The notes beneath the pieces were generated by a model. The model had not been told where the DNA came from and made no database searches. It saw nothing but the letters and a program-made list of their open reading frames with translations. A stretch of 37,236 nt of DNA, taken from IMG/VR virus record IMGVR_UViG_3300033146_007131, positions 1 through 37,236 of that record; one strand, given 5' to 3'. Made by a program: the position numbers and the translations under genes. This document shows, one piece after another, positions 29,915 to 37,236 of this stretch. This stretch comes from a virus. Numbering within the stretch: the first letter of the stretch is position 1; every line of letters begins with the position of its first letter.

Positions 29915-30505
29915 ATGGCAGGAACAGATTTAAAAGGCGGAAGACCCGATATTTTACGTGGATTTAGATATAATGTATCTATTACACCTGAAGGTGAAAA
30001 ATCTATTGGGACTTTAGGGTTTTCAAAAGTATCAGGGTTAAACTTGGGAACCTCGGATGTAATTGAATATAGAGAAGGTAACGAGCGTGTATCACCTCGA
30101 AAAATACCAGGTTTAAATAAATTTGATAATATAACTCTTGAACAGGGTAGGGCTTTAAGCGACACAGGAACAGCATTAGCTGATTGGCGAGCAGCAGTTG
30201 TGTGGGCTGAAGGTGGCAAAGGCGGTTTTTCGCCAGATGGTAAAAGATTCGGACTACAATATTTTGATTATAAAAATTATCGTGCTTCAATGAGAATACA
30301 GCTCATTAATAGAAATGGAAAACCATCTGTTGAATGGCAAATAGATAAAGCATGGCCAATATCTTTAAAGTTTTCAGATTTAGATGGAAATACTTCTGAT
30401 GTATTGATTCAAACTTTAGAGATTGCAACTGAAGGTATTCAAGAAGTTGTTGGTTATACGCGGACTTCTTCAGAAGCAACTTCAGGAAGTGCAATTACAA
30501 AATGA
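29915..30505 (+). CDS. Tail tube protein (T4 gp19-like), paralogue 1
   Basis: Inner tube subunit of the contractile tail. It carries the family core ILRGFRYNVSI, FSKVSGLNLGTSDVIEYREG, PRKIPGLNKFDNITLEQG and ends with WPISLKFSDLDGNTSDVLIQ and LEIATEGI. At 196 residues it is close to normal. The most standard of the four copies and next to the sheath, so it is the likely main tube protein. Its start depends on the hairpin at 29871-29903. It shares about 100 nt of near-identical sequence with the copy at 31969. Confidence 0.92.
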   Translation: MAGTDLKGGRPDILRGFRYNVSITPEGEKSIGTLGFSKVSGLNLGTSDVIEYREGNERVSPRKIPGLNKFDNITLEQGRALSDTGTALADWRAAVVWAEGGKGGFSPDGKRFGLQYFDYKNYRASMRIQLINRNGKPSVEWQIDKAWPISLKFSDLDGNTSDVLIQTLEIATEGIQEVVGYTRTSSEATSGSAITK

Positions 30506-30540
30506 TTTCTATTGTTAATAAAATCATATTATGATAAAAT

Positions 30541-30561
30541 CCACTACCTTTATGGTAGTGG
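30541..30561. repeat. Small hairpin CCACTACC-TTTAT-GGTAGTGG
   Basis: An 8-bp stem with a 5-nt loop between tube paralogues 1 and 2, followed by AAAATTT rather than a T-run. It matches the hairpin at 3653-3669 in stem core and loop. It may protect the tube mRNA 3' end or reduce readthrough into paralogue 2. Confidence 0.6.
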
Positions 30562-30628
30562 AAAATTTAATATTAGCGTAATAGAGGTTTGGTTATAAAA
30601 ATTTTTAAATTTAGGTTTTATATATTTT

Positions 30629-31372
30629 ATGATTTTACGTAAACATGATATATCCAGAGCATATAAATTTAGAGTTTTAATTCCTAGAAGTAGTTATGAT
30701 GATACTTTTTATGATAGTGAAGCAGCAGAAGGTAGACATAAAGCTATTAATAAAGGTATAGATTCATATGCTAACAATATGATGTCAAGTGATAGATGGT
30801 CAAGATTTTCAGAAAGAGAAAAAAGAAATTTTAGAATAATAGTTAAAAATATGCGTTCACGAGCTTGGAGAAATTCAGATGAAGGGGAAAGAATAGCTTC
30901 AAATACTTATGATATAGGTTTCTCAAAGGTTTCTGGATTAACAACTGGTCAATGTGATATTATGACATATAGGAATGGCTATGATAAACTTGATTATCAT
31001 AAAGAACCTGGTTTAGTAAAAGTAAAAAATATAATACTTGAAAGAGGTTTTGCAGTTCAAGATGCTTTTGAATTTATGTTTGCTTGGCATCGTCATACAA
31101 TGTTTAATATGGATGAAAAATTAGATATAGGTGAACAGGTAAAGAGGCCACAAGATGTTGGTTATAATCCTGATTTTGAAGATAATGACAGTACTTATTT
31201 TATGAGAAATATACGAATATCATTATATGACAGATTAGGTAGAACTAAAACTTCTTGGTCTTTATCTAATGTATGGCCAATAGAATTAGAATTTTCAGAT
31301 TTAGATTCTATGGATTCTAAAGTAATAATAGAACGAATGGTTTTATCGGTGCATGGTATAGATATTAATTGA
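30629..31372 (+). CDS. Tail tube-family protein, paralogue 2 with N-terminal insertion
   Basis: Belongs to the gp19-like family by ISRAYKFRVLI, YDIGFSKVSGLTTGQCDIMT, YHKEPGLVKVKNIILERG and WPIELEFSDLD. At 247 residues it is longer because a charged ~80-residue insert (about 16-95: SSYDDTFYDSEAAEGRHKAI, REKRNFRIIVKNMRSRAWR) lies in the first loop. It is the most diverged copy. Such variants may sit at a tube end or contact the baseplate. The ribosome site is weak (TTTAGG about 14 nt upstream), suggesting low output. Confidence 0.82.
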   Translation: MILRKHDISRAYKFRVLIPRSSYDDTFYDSEAAEGRHKAINKGIDSYANNMMSSDRWSRFSEREKRNFRIIVKNMRSRAWRNSDEGERIASNTYDIGFSKVSGLTTGQCDIMTYRNGYDKLDYHKEPGLVKVKNIILERGFAVQDAFEFMFAWHRHTMFNMDEKLDIGEQVKRPQDVGYNPDFEDNDSTYFMRNIRISLYDRLGRTKTSWSLSNVWPIELEFSDLDSMDSKVIIERMVLSVHGIDIN

Positions 31373-31380
31373 GGTAACTA

Positions 31381-31887
31381 ATGGCAAAAGGTATTGATAT
31401 TTTACGAGCATTTAAATATAGAGTAACGATAGTTGAAACAAAAGGTAGTAATAGTAGCATATTGGGTTTTTCAAAGATATCAGGTTTGACTCTTGGGGCT
31501 TCGGATGTGATTGAATATAGAGAAGGTAATGAAGGTCCTTTTTTTCGAAAACTTCCTGGTTTACATAAGTATAAGAATGTTATATTGGAAAAAGGAAAAG
31601 GAAGTGATGCAGATATCCTTGAAATGGAAAGATGGAGAGATCAAGTTTCTTATTATAGATCAAATATAAAAGTAACAGATAAGGATGGATATGGGACTGT
31701 TTATTATTATAAGACTATCAATATTGCATTATATTCTAGGTCTGGAGATATTAAATTTGAATGGGTATTACATAATGCTTGGCCTACAAGTATTGATTAT
31801 AGTGATCTTGATGCTCAAACATCATCATTTTTAATAGAAACAATAGATATTGCATATGAAGGTGTTGAGATAATCCGTCATAAGTAA
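31381..31887 (+). CDS. Tail tube-family protein, paralogue 3
   Basis: A 168-residue gp19-like protein: ILRAFKYRVTI, LGFSKISGLTLGASDVIEYR, RKLPGLHKYKNVILEKG, AWPTSIDYSDLD. It lacks insertions. It starts 8 nt after paralogue 2 with GAGG at good spacing, so these two are co-translated. Probably an initiator, cap or baseplate-adaptor ring rather than the bulk tube, by analogy to systems with several tube proteins. Confidence 0.85.
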   Translation: MAKGIDILRAFKYRVTIVETKGSNSSILGFSKISGLTLGASDVIEYREGNEGPFFRKLPGLHKYKNVILEKGKGSDADILEMERWRDQVSYYRSNIKVTDKDGYGTVYYYKTINIALYSRSGDIKFEWVLHNAWPTSIDYSDLDAQTSSFLIETIDIAYEGVEIIRHK

Positions 31888-31968
31888 AAATTTTTTCTAT
31901 TAAAATTGATATATTATTAATTTTTTGTTATTATATTTGAAATAAAACGATTTTAACAAGGGAAAATT

Positions 31969-32493
31969 ATGCCTACTTTAAGAAGTAATAGTTATGATCC
32001 ATTAAGAGATTTTAGATTTATTGTTAGTTTTCCTGGTGAAAAAGCTCAAAGTAGACAAGATATTAAACTTGGTTTTTCAAAAATATCAGGATTAAATTTA
32101 GGAACATCAGATGTAATTGAGTACAGAGAAGGTAATGAAATTATTTCACCTCGAAAAATACCAGGTTTAAACAAATATGATAATATAACTTTTGAAAGGG
32201 GACGTGCTAATGATCCTGGGAATACTTTTTTTTTAGAAGATTGGCGTGAAAAAGTTGCCCACCATAAAGGTGGTTATAAAGGTAATTCTCCAGATGGAAT
32301 AAACAAGTCATCTACATTTTTTAGGAAAAAAATTAGTGTTAGCGTTGTGAATCGTGATGGTCATGTTGCAACGAAATTTGTTTTATATGATGCATGGCCA
32401 GTAAGTTTAAAGTATTCTGATCTTGATAGTCAAAATTCTGGGTTATTAATTTCAACATTAGAAGTTGCAATTGAAGGTCTTGTGGTTTTTTAA
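31969..32493 (+). CDS. Tail tube-family protein, paralogue 4
   Basis: A 174-residue gp19-like protein, closest to paralogue 1 (FSKISGLNLGTSDVIEYREG, PRKIPGLNKYDNITFERG, AWPVSLKYSDLD). CAAGGGAAAA precedes the ATG. The high similarity to paralogue 1 at DNA level suggests recent duplication or gene conversion. The 81-nt gap before it has TTGATA-17-TATTAT at ~31907, a possible weak promoter. Role inferred as tube, tube end or adaptor. Confidence 0.87.
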   Translation: MPTLRSNSYDPLRDFRFIVSFPGEKAQSRQDIKLGFSKISGLNLGTSDVIEYREGNEIISPRKIPGLNKYDNITFERGRANDPGNTFFLEDWREKVAHHKGGYKGNSPDGINKSSTFFRKKISVSVVNRDGHVATKFVLYDAWPVSLKYSDLDSQNSGLLISTLEVAIEGLVVF

Positions 32494-32621
32494 TTAAGTT
32501 TTATTGATAGTATTAAAAATATTCATTGGTAAATTATTTATATTATCTAAACTTATTAATAGGCTTGATTATTAAAGCAATGTTAGATAATTATTTTTAG
32601 TCGTACTAAGAAAGGTAAAGA

Positions 32622-33458
32622 ATGGAAAATAAAAAGAAAAAAGAAGAACAGGTTGATGTTCAACCTAAGAATGAAGTTAAAAAAGAAATTGAATATAATG
32701 CACATCTTGACAAGGAAATTTTTGAAGATATAGAAAATGGAATAGTATATCTTCCGCTTGGTTGCATTATTGATGAGCGTTTAGAGCGAAAAATAAAAAT
32801 AAAAAAAATGAAAGCTAGAGACAGATTAGAAATGTCTCGTAAAAAAAGTCAAAAAAACCCAATGAAAACATTTGATCTTATTCTTAATAGATGTGTTTTA
32901 GAAATTGGAGACAAGCCAGCTACATCATCCCTTATCCAATCTTTTTCAACAGGAGATAGAGATACATTATTTCTTGCACTTCGAAGATATTCAATTGGTG
33001 ACACTATGGTATATAAAACTAAATGTGGAGCTGTTGATTGTGGTGAAGAGTTAGAGATAGAGCTTTCTTTATCAGATATTCCAATTAAGCAACGTAAGCC
33101 AGAAAATTATATCATAAAAGATGGACGAAATTTCATAAAAGTAAAAAATGAAAAATTGGGTATTTCTCTTGAGATGAGAGTCCCAGATAATAATGATTTC
33201 CAAGCATTAAAAAAATATGTTCTTGATCAAGATCCAGAATTAGATTATCAGTTATATAAAAGATGTTTAACTAAATGGAATGATAAAGAAGGTCCTTTTG
33301 GTATTGATTTTGTATTAGATTTTGATATTCCAGAGATAAAATGGATAGAGGATATTGTTCGAGAGTTGCCAGGTCCTAATTGGGATTTTAATATTACATG
33401 TGATTTTTGTGGATCAGTAGGAAAAGTTAATCTTGGTAATATTGATTTTTTATCTTAG
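32622..33458 (+). CDS. Tail assembly chaperone / T4 baseplate-hub (gp26-like) family protein
   Basis: A 278-residue protein with the pattern of the T4-type baseplate/assembly family: LPLGCIIDERLERKIKIKKM, LILNRCVLEIGDKP, FSTGDRDTLFLALRRYSIGD and a cysteine pair C-x4-C that with CDFCG near the end (residues ~262-265) could bind zinc. It lies between the tube genes and the tape measure, the usual chaperone place. It ends on a T TTT TTA slippery site and probably also makes a -1 frameshift product of about 353 residues. AGAAAGGT precedes the ATG. Confidence 0.78.
   Translation: MENKKKKEEQVDVQPKNEVKKEIEYNAHLDKEIFEDIENGIVYLPLGCIIDERLERKIKIKKMKARDRLEMSRKKSQKNPMKTFDLILNRCVLEIGDKPATSSLIQSFSTGDRDTLFLALRRYSIGDTMVYKTKCGAVDCGEELEIELSLSDIPIKQRKPENYIIKDGRNFIKVKNEKLGISLEMRVPDNNDFQALKKYVLDQDPELDYQLYKRCLTKWNDKEGPFGIDFVLDFDIPEIKWIEDIVRELPGPNWDFNITCDFCGSVGKVNLGNIDFLS
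33446..33452 (+). promoter_or_regulatory. -1 frameshift site T TTT TTA
   Basis: The zero-frame codons are GAT TTT TTA TCT TAG, so the heptamer T TTT TTA has the ideal phase for a -1 slip. The -1 frame has a TGA at 33443-33445, directly before the heptamer, and is then open to 33680. The overlap of both frames is therefore just 33446-33458, with the slippery site in it. Tail chaperone genes of many phages use this mechanism. No clear stimulatory structure is seen at 5-9 nt downstream. Confidence 0.82.
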
Positions 33459-33682
33459 ATCCGAGTATTGATCCATCTCTCAATCCAGATGCTTATAAGG
33501 AGTGTTTCACGAGTGGTGAAGTTTTAATGGAACAATGGTTCTATATAAATAAAACTATGGATGGCGGCTTTTCTCTTGATGAGTTTAAAGATCTTGATGA
33601 TTGGGAGCGTTATTGGCTTATAGAAAGATGTGTTCGTTATAATGAACAAGTAGAAAATGAAATGGATAAAGCCAAAAATTAA
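33452..33682 (+). CDS. -1 frame extension of the tail assembly chaperone
   Basis: After the slip the frame reads ILDPSIDPSLNPDAYKECF, then helical DEFKDLDDWERYWLIERCVRYNE, and ends at TAA (33680-33682): 76 residues added to 277 from the upstream gene. The Trp/Glu-rich helical style is that of the second part of chaperone pairs. An independent start is possible: AAGGAG at 33497-33502, a 5-bp hairpin (33506-33510 with 33516-33520) and an ATG at 33527 would give 51 residues, with the hairpin shortening the spacing to about 9 nt. I favour the frameshift. Confidence 0.75.
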   Translation: MLDPSIDPSLNPDAYKECFTSGEVLMEQWFYINKTMDGGFSLDEFKDLDDWERYWLIERCVRYNEQVENEMDKAKN

Positions 33683-33699
33683 TATTCGGAAATAATAAT

Positions 33700-33736
33700 C
33701 AGGGATTGTTAATAGCAATTCCTGGTATCTTTTTTT
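33700..33736 (+). terminator. Terminator between chaperone and tape measure
   Basis: CAGGGATTG (33700-33708) pairs with CAATTCCTG (33716-33724), one G-U, around a 7-nt loop, followed by GTATCTTTTTTT. It probably lowers expression of the tape measure relative to the tube and chaperone. Confidence 0.75.
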
Positions 33737-33750
33737 GATTGGAACGAGTA

Positions 33751-36700
33751 ATGAGTGTTACAGAAGAACATTTCAAATTAACGACATGGTTTGTTGCAAA
33801 AAATCAAATGAATCCTGCAATGAAAAGTGTAAGTGCTGGTTTTGCAACATTACAGAAAGATGCTGCGGCTACGCTTGGAGTTATTAATAGTTATAGTATG
33901 ATTTCTTCTGTTATGGCAAGAGCTGGTAGATCAATTACACGTTTTACGTCAACGGCTGTAAAAGAATTTGCTAAATTTGAGACAGAAATATTATTTACTG
34001 CAAAAGTTATGGATAAAACAATAGATTCATATGGTGCAATATCTAAAGCTGTACTTAGTGTTGCTAGAGATGTTCCAATTGCAACGCAAGAAGTTGCTAA
34101 AATGGGATCATTTTTAGCTCAAATGGGTATTCAAACCCCAAAGGCTTTAAAAGGTATGTTAGGTGTTGTAGCGAAGACAGCGTTAGCTACAAGAGTACCA
34201 GCTAAACAGCTTTCTTTGATGTTTGGTAAATTAACACAAATTTATGCTAAAGCTAATGACAAAGAAGAAGATATGATGATTACAGCAAGGAAATTAGCAT
34301 CAGCATTAGTTGTAGTTTCAAATAGGACTTCAGATGTAGCAGGTAAGATTTCTGATATGACTGTTCGTTTTGCTGCTTCTGCAAATGAAATGAATTTAAC
34401 GGCACAATCATCTATGGCAATTTCTTCTATTTTGGTAAATAGTGGAATGCAAGCAAGAAGAGGTGCGACTCAGATAACGAAAATATTAAGAACTATGATT
34501 ACTAAGCCAGCACAATTAGCTGCTGAAGCTGGTATCCAAATTAGTGATTTTCAAAAACATATGGGACGAGCATTAAAAGGTGAAGAAAGTGGAGCACAAA
34601 TTTTTCTTGGTGTTTTGTCTGCATTTAGAGAAAAATATAAAGGTGATAAAATTGGGTTGGCAGAATCTATTAAAAGAATATGGGGTACAAGTATTCCAGC
34701 AGCAAATGCAATGACTTTTCTTATTCGAAAAGTTGATTTATTGAATAAAAAAATGAGAGAGTCAGAAAAAGCTTTTAAAGAAGGTGCTGAATTGCAGAAT
34801 GCTTTAGCACTTGTATCTTTAAGTTATTCATCACAGCTTACATTACTTTCTAATGCTTGGACTAAATTAAAGATTGTTATAGGTAAAGCATTAAAACCTA
34901 TATTAGTTCCTTTAATTTGGATATTAAAGACTATGTTACATTTAGTAACAATGATACCAAAACCTATACTTAGAGTCATTAGTGTTTTTACTGTATGGGC
35001 AGGTATAGCTACTATTTTAGCTGCTAAGTTTACACTTATGAGACTTGTTTTTGGAGGTCTTTCAAGTGTTTTTGGTACTATGGAAATAGCTGCTAGGGGT
35101 TTTTTGGGTACAATGATAAAAATAATGTCACTTGGGACTTTAGGTGGTGGTGGATTTTTCGGCGGAAAAGCTATGGTATCAAATGCTATTAATACTAAAT
35201 TAATGGCAGACAAATTATTAGCATCTAAAAAAGCATTAGCTATTGCAACTACTAAAAGAACAGCGGTCTCTAATCTAAAAACGACTCCTCTAACTAGCGT
35301 AGCTGCTAATCTCAGAATGGCAAGACAAGGAAAAATAATAACAAGACATACTCAAAAAATGGCTTTACTTAATAATCAATTAGCAACAAATGGAAGTATT
35401 TTTGCAAGAGCAAGTGTTAAATCAAGATTATATTGGAGATCTTTTAAGAGTTCTCGCCTTGTAAAGTCATTAGGTGTGCTTGGACGATCTTTAATTAAAA
35501 ACCTAGGTGAAATGCCAACTCCAAGTAAGGCTTCATTTAAACGGCTTTTAAAGCCGCTTTCTAATATCTTCGGAGAAATGATTACCTTAATGAAAAAAGG
35601 TTTTATGTCTGTTGCTAAAACAGTAATGGATGGAGGCTTTTTAAAAAGTATAAGTAGTGGTTTTTCAGGTCTAATGAAAAGCATGAAAGGTAGTTTTTCA
35701 GGTATAATCAAGATGATGAGATCAGCAATGAGTCTTTTAGGGCCATTAATGATTGTTGCTGGTGTTATATATTTTATATATGAAAATTGGGATAGATTAA
35801 AAGAAGCATTTGGCGGTTCAAGTGCAATAAGTGATGCGTGGGGTGAAACATGGACAAGTATAAAAAATGCTTTTACTGAAGTTATTGCATCTATAATGCC
35901 TATATTACAAGATATGTCATCAATGCTTGTAGAAGCTTTTGGATTAGAAAAAACAAGTGATGGTGTTGGCAATTTTGCACAATTTATAATTACTTTAATG
36001 AAAACTATTGCTTTATTTGTTACGGCATCAATGAAATTAATTAGTGGTTTAATGAAAATTTTGAGACCAGTTTTTGCTATGTTTTCAACAATGTTTGTAG
36101 GTATTATAAATTTTGTAGTTGGTATTGTTAAAATGTTTAATGGTGATTTTTGGGGTGGACTGAAACAGGCATTTCAAGGTTTATGGCAATTTGTTGTAAG
36201 TTATTTTTTAAAATTACCATCGTTAGTTTTTAATGTTTTTATGGGTTTACTTAATTGGATTACAGGTGGGTTTTTTACCCCTTTTATATCAAGGATTAAT
36301 GCTGGTTTTAAATCTCTTGTAAGTGGTACACTTTCTGGTTTTGTTGATTTTTTTAGGCAAATAATAGTAGGTCTTGCAGAAGTTGGAGCCTTACTGATTA
36401 AAACTATAATAATAAACCCAATACTCGCTTTATGGAATGGTATAAAATCTATTTGGAATAAAGTTACAGGTTTATTTTCGAGTAAAAAGAAAAGCATTGA
36501 AATTACTGGTAAAACTGAAGATGGTACTGTAACAGTTGAAAGTGCTAGACCTAAATTAGCAGGTGGTGGGTTTTTTAATAAAGAAACTGATGTAACAGTA
36601 GGAGAAGCTGGTCCAGAAATAGTAACGCCATTAAAACCTAATATTATTGGTGACTTGATTGGTATTAATGGGTTAGAAAAGTTACTTATTGAAGCTAATT

Positions 36701-37236
36701 TTTATTTATCTAAAATGAGTTTGATGTTTAAGGAAAAAGGTGCTAAGGTTTCAGTTACAACATCTGCTGTTGATTTTATTGCTAACTTTCCAGAGGCAGT
36801 AGCGTCAAAAATGGAAGATGCTATTTCTGTTTCAGAAGATGCAGTTAGTGGGCTTGTTGATACTCAAAAAAAATCAAATCAGAATTTTACAAATTCGTTT
36901 TTAACTTTAATAGATTTATTTAAAAATTTCTCGATAAAGAATAATAATATAAAAAGTGTTAGTTCAAAACCTAATGATATCATTGTCGCAAGTAGCTTAG
37001 GTGCACTTTCTAAACCTATAATAGACTTAAAAAATATAATGTTGTCAAATGGTTTATCAATAAAGGGATCTTTAGATATAATTTCAGCAGGCATGTCTAA
37101 CATAAGTGCTAGTATAAAGAATGTTAGTTCATTAGCTGATATATATACTAGTTTAGATAATGTTGTATTTAGCATCACAACTTTATCTACAAATTTAAAA
37201 AACACAATATTATTAAGTACATTATCAATAAAAGAA
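33751..37236 (+). CDS. Tail tape measure protein (partial, runs off the right edge)
   Basis: An open frame of 1162 codons without a stop. It sets tail length and is ejected into the host. The first ~370 residues are a PhageMin_Tail-type domain (FVAKNQMNPAMKSVSAGFAT, then ALKGMLGVVAKTALATRVPA), followed by hydrophobic segments at about 388-427 and 664-681, a long helical part with repeated SGL/MK patterns, and at about 938-960 the GGFFNKETDVTVGEAGPEIV motif that is common in tape measures. The ATG at 33751 follows GGAACGAGT. Several reverse-strand open frames here are antisense shadows. The C-terminus and following baseplate genes lie outside the window. Confidence 0.9.
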   Translation, partial: MSVTEEHFKLTTWFVAKNQMNPAMKSVSAGFATLQKDAAATLGVINSYSMISSVMARAGRSITRFTSTAVKEFAKFETEILFTAKVMDKTIDSYGAISKAVLSVARDVPIATQEVAKMGSFLAQMGIQTPKALKGMLGVVAKTALATRVPAKQLSLMFGKLTQIYAKANDKEEDMMITARKLASALVVVSNRTSDVAGKISDMTVRFAASANEMNLTAQSSMAISSILVNSGMQARRGATQITKILRTMITKPAQLAAEAGIQISDFQKHMGRALKGEESGAQIFLGVLSAFREKYKGDKIGLAESIKRIWGTSIPAANAMTFLIRKVDLLNKKMRESEKAFKEGAELQNALALVSLSYSSQLTLLSNAWTKLKIVIGKALKPILVPLIWILKTMLHLVTMIPKPILRVISVFTVWAGIATILAAKFTLMRLVFGGLSSVFGTMEIAARGFLGTMIKIMSLGTLGGGGFFGGKAMVSNAINTKLMADKLLASKKALAIATTKRTAVSNLKTTPLTSVAANLRMARQGKIITRHTQKMALLNNQLATNGSIFARASVKSRLYWRSFKSSRLVKSLGVLGRSLIKNLGEMPTPSKASFKRLLKPLSNIFGEMITLMKKGFMSVAKTVMDGGFLKSISSGFSGLMKSMKGSFSGIIKMMRSAMSLLGPLMIVAGVIYFIYENWDRLKEAFGGSSAISDAWGETWTSIKNAFTEVIASIMPILQDMSSMLVEAFGLEKTSDGVGNFAQFIITLMKTIALFVTASMKLISGLMKILRPVFAMFSTMFVGIINFVVGIVKMFNGDFWGGLKQAFQGLWQFVVSYFLKLPSLVFNVFMGLLNWITGGFFTPFISRINAGFKSLVSGTLSGFVDFFRQIIVGLAEVGALLIKTIIINPILALWNGIKSIWNKVTGLFSSKKKSIEITGKTEDGTVTVESARPKLAGGGFFNKETDVTVGEAGPEIVTPLKPNIIGDLIGINGLEKLLIEANFYLSKMSLMFKEKGAKVSVTTSAVDFIANFPEAVASKMEDAISVSEDAVSGLVDTQKKSNQNFTNSFLTLIDLFKNFSIKNNNIKSVSSKPNDIIVASSLGALSKPIIDLKNIMLSNGLSIKGSLDIISAGMSNISASIKNVSSLADIYTSLDNVVFSITTLSTNLKNTILLSTLSIKE

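Noticed and set aside
34824-37205. Four long minus-strand frames (up to 198 codons)
   Set aside because: All are antisense to the tape measure gene, which is open throughout and has family motifs.

Overview
The window is an AT-rich stretch of a contractile-tailed (myovirus-type) phage or prophage. The right two thirds is one collinear head, neck and tail gene cluster on the plus strand: small and large terminase, portal, protease, scaffold-like protein, HK97-fold capsid, connectors, sheath, tube, frameshifted tail chaperone and tape measure. Shine-Dalgarno sites are strong (AGGAG or GGAGG types) and promoters are close to the bacterial sigma-70 consensus, so the host is a low-GC bacterium that I cannot name. 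No integrase, lysis gene or tRNA is seen. The tape measure runs off the right edge.

Layout. (1) 1-976: gene-free control region full of inverted repeats, including two perfect 30-bp palindromes, ending in a consensus promoter and two hairpins. (2) 977-3610: primase-helicase with zinc finger, TOPRIM and DUF927-type ATPase. (3) 3781-8320: minus-strand accessory operon of small unknown and zinc-ribbon proteins, a Dam-type adenine methylase and a YpsA/SLOG-like protein. The methylase is split by an IS200/IS605 element (tnpA, tnpB); removing 5563-7379 restores a 269-codon frame. (4) 8481-9290: plus-strand three-gene cassette with a HigA-like regulator. (5) 9298-10098: minus-strand zinc-ribbon protein and an HU homologue. 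(6) 10570-37236: virion operon.

How the genes work together. Primase-helicase and HU fit DNA replication and DNA folding. Dam and the SLOG protein fit DNA modification or host interaction. The terminase (ATPase and nuclease, interrupted by a 178-residue mini-intein) would package DNA through the portal into a shell built from the capsid protein with the scaffold-like protein and the protease. The protease is unusual: an XkdF-type protease domain sits at the end of a 1006-residue protein whose first ~840 residues look like a decayed ATP-dependent DNA ligase with LigD-type phosphoesterase-like domains. Connectors join head and tail. The sheath is followed by four tandem tube-family (gp19-like) paralogues. 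The tail chaperone gene ends on a T TTT TTA slippery site and continues in the -1 frame.

Most notable: exact restoration of dam by IS removal, the ligase-like/protease fusion, the slippery-site frameshift, the terminase intein beside a Walker A that lacks its lysine, the four tube paralogues, and the palindrome-rich region before the primase. Domain names come from sequence motifs recognised by eye; no database search was run.
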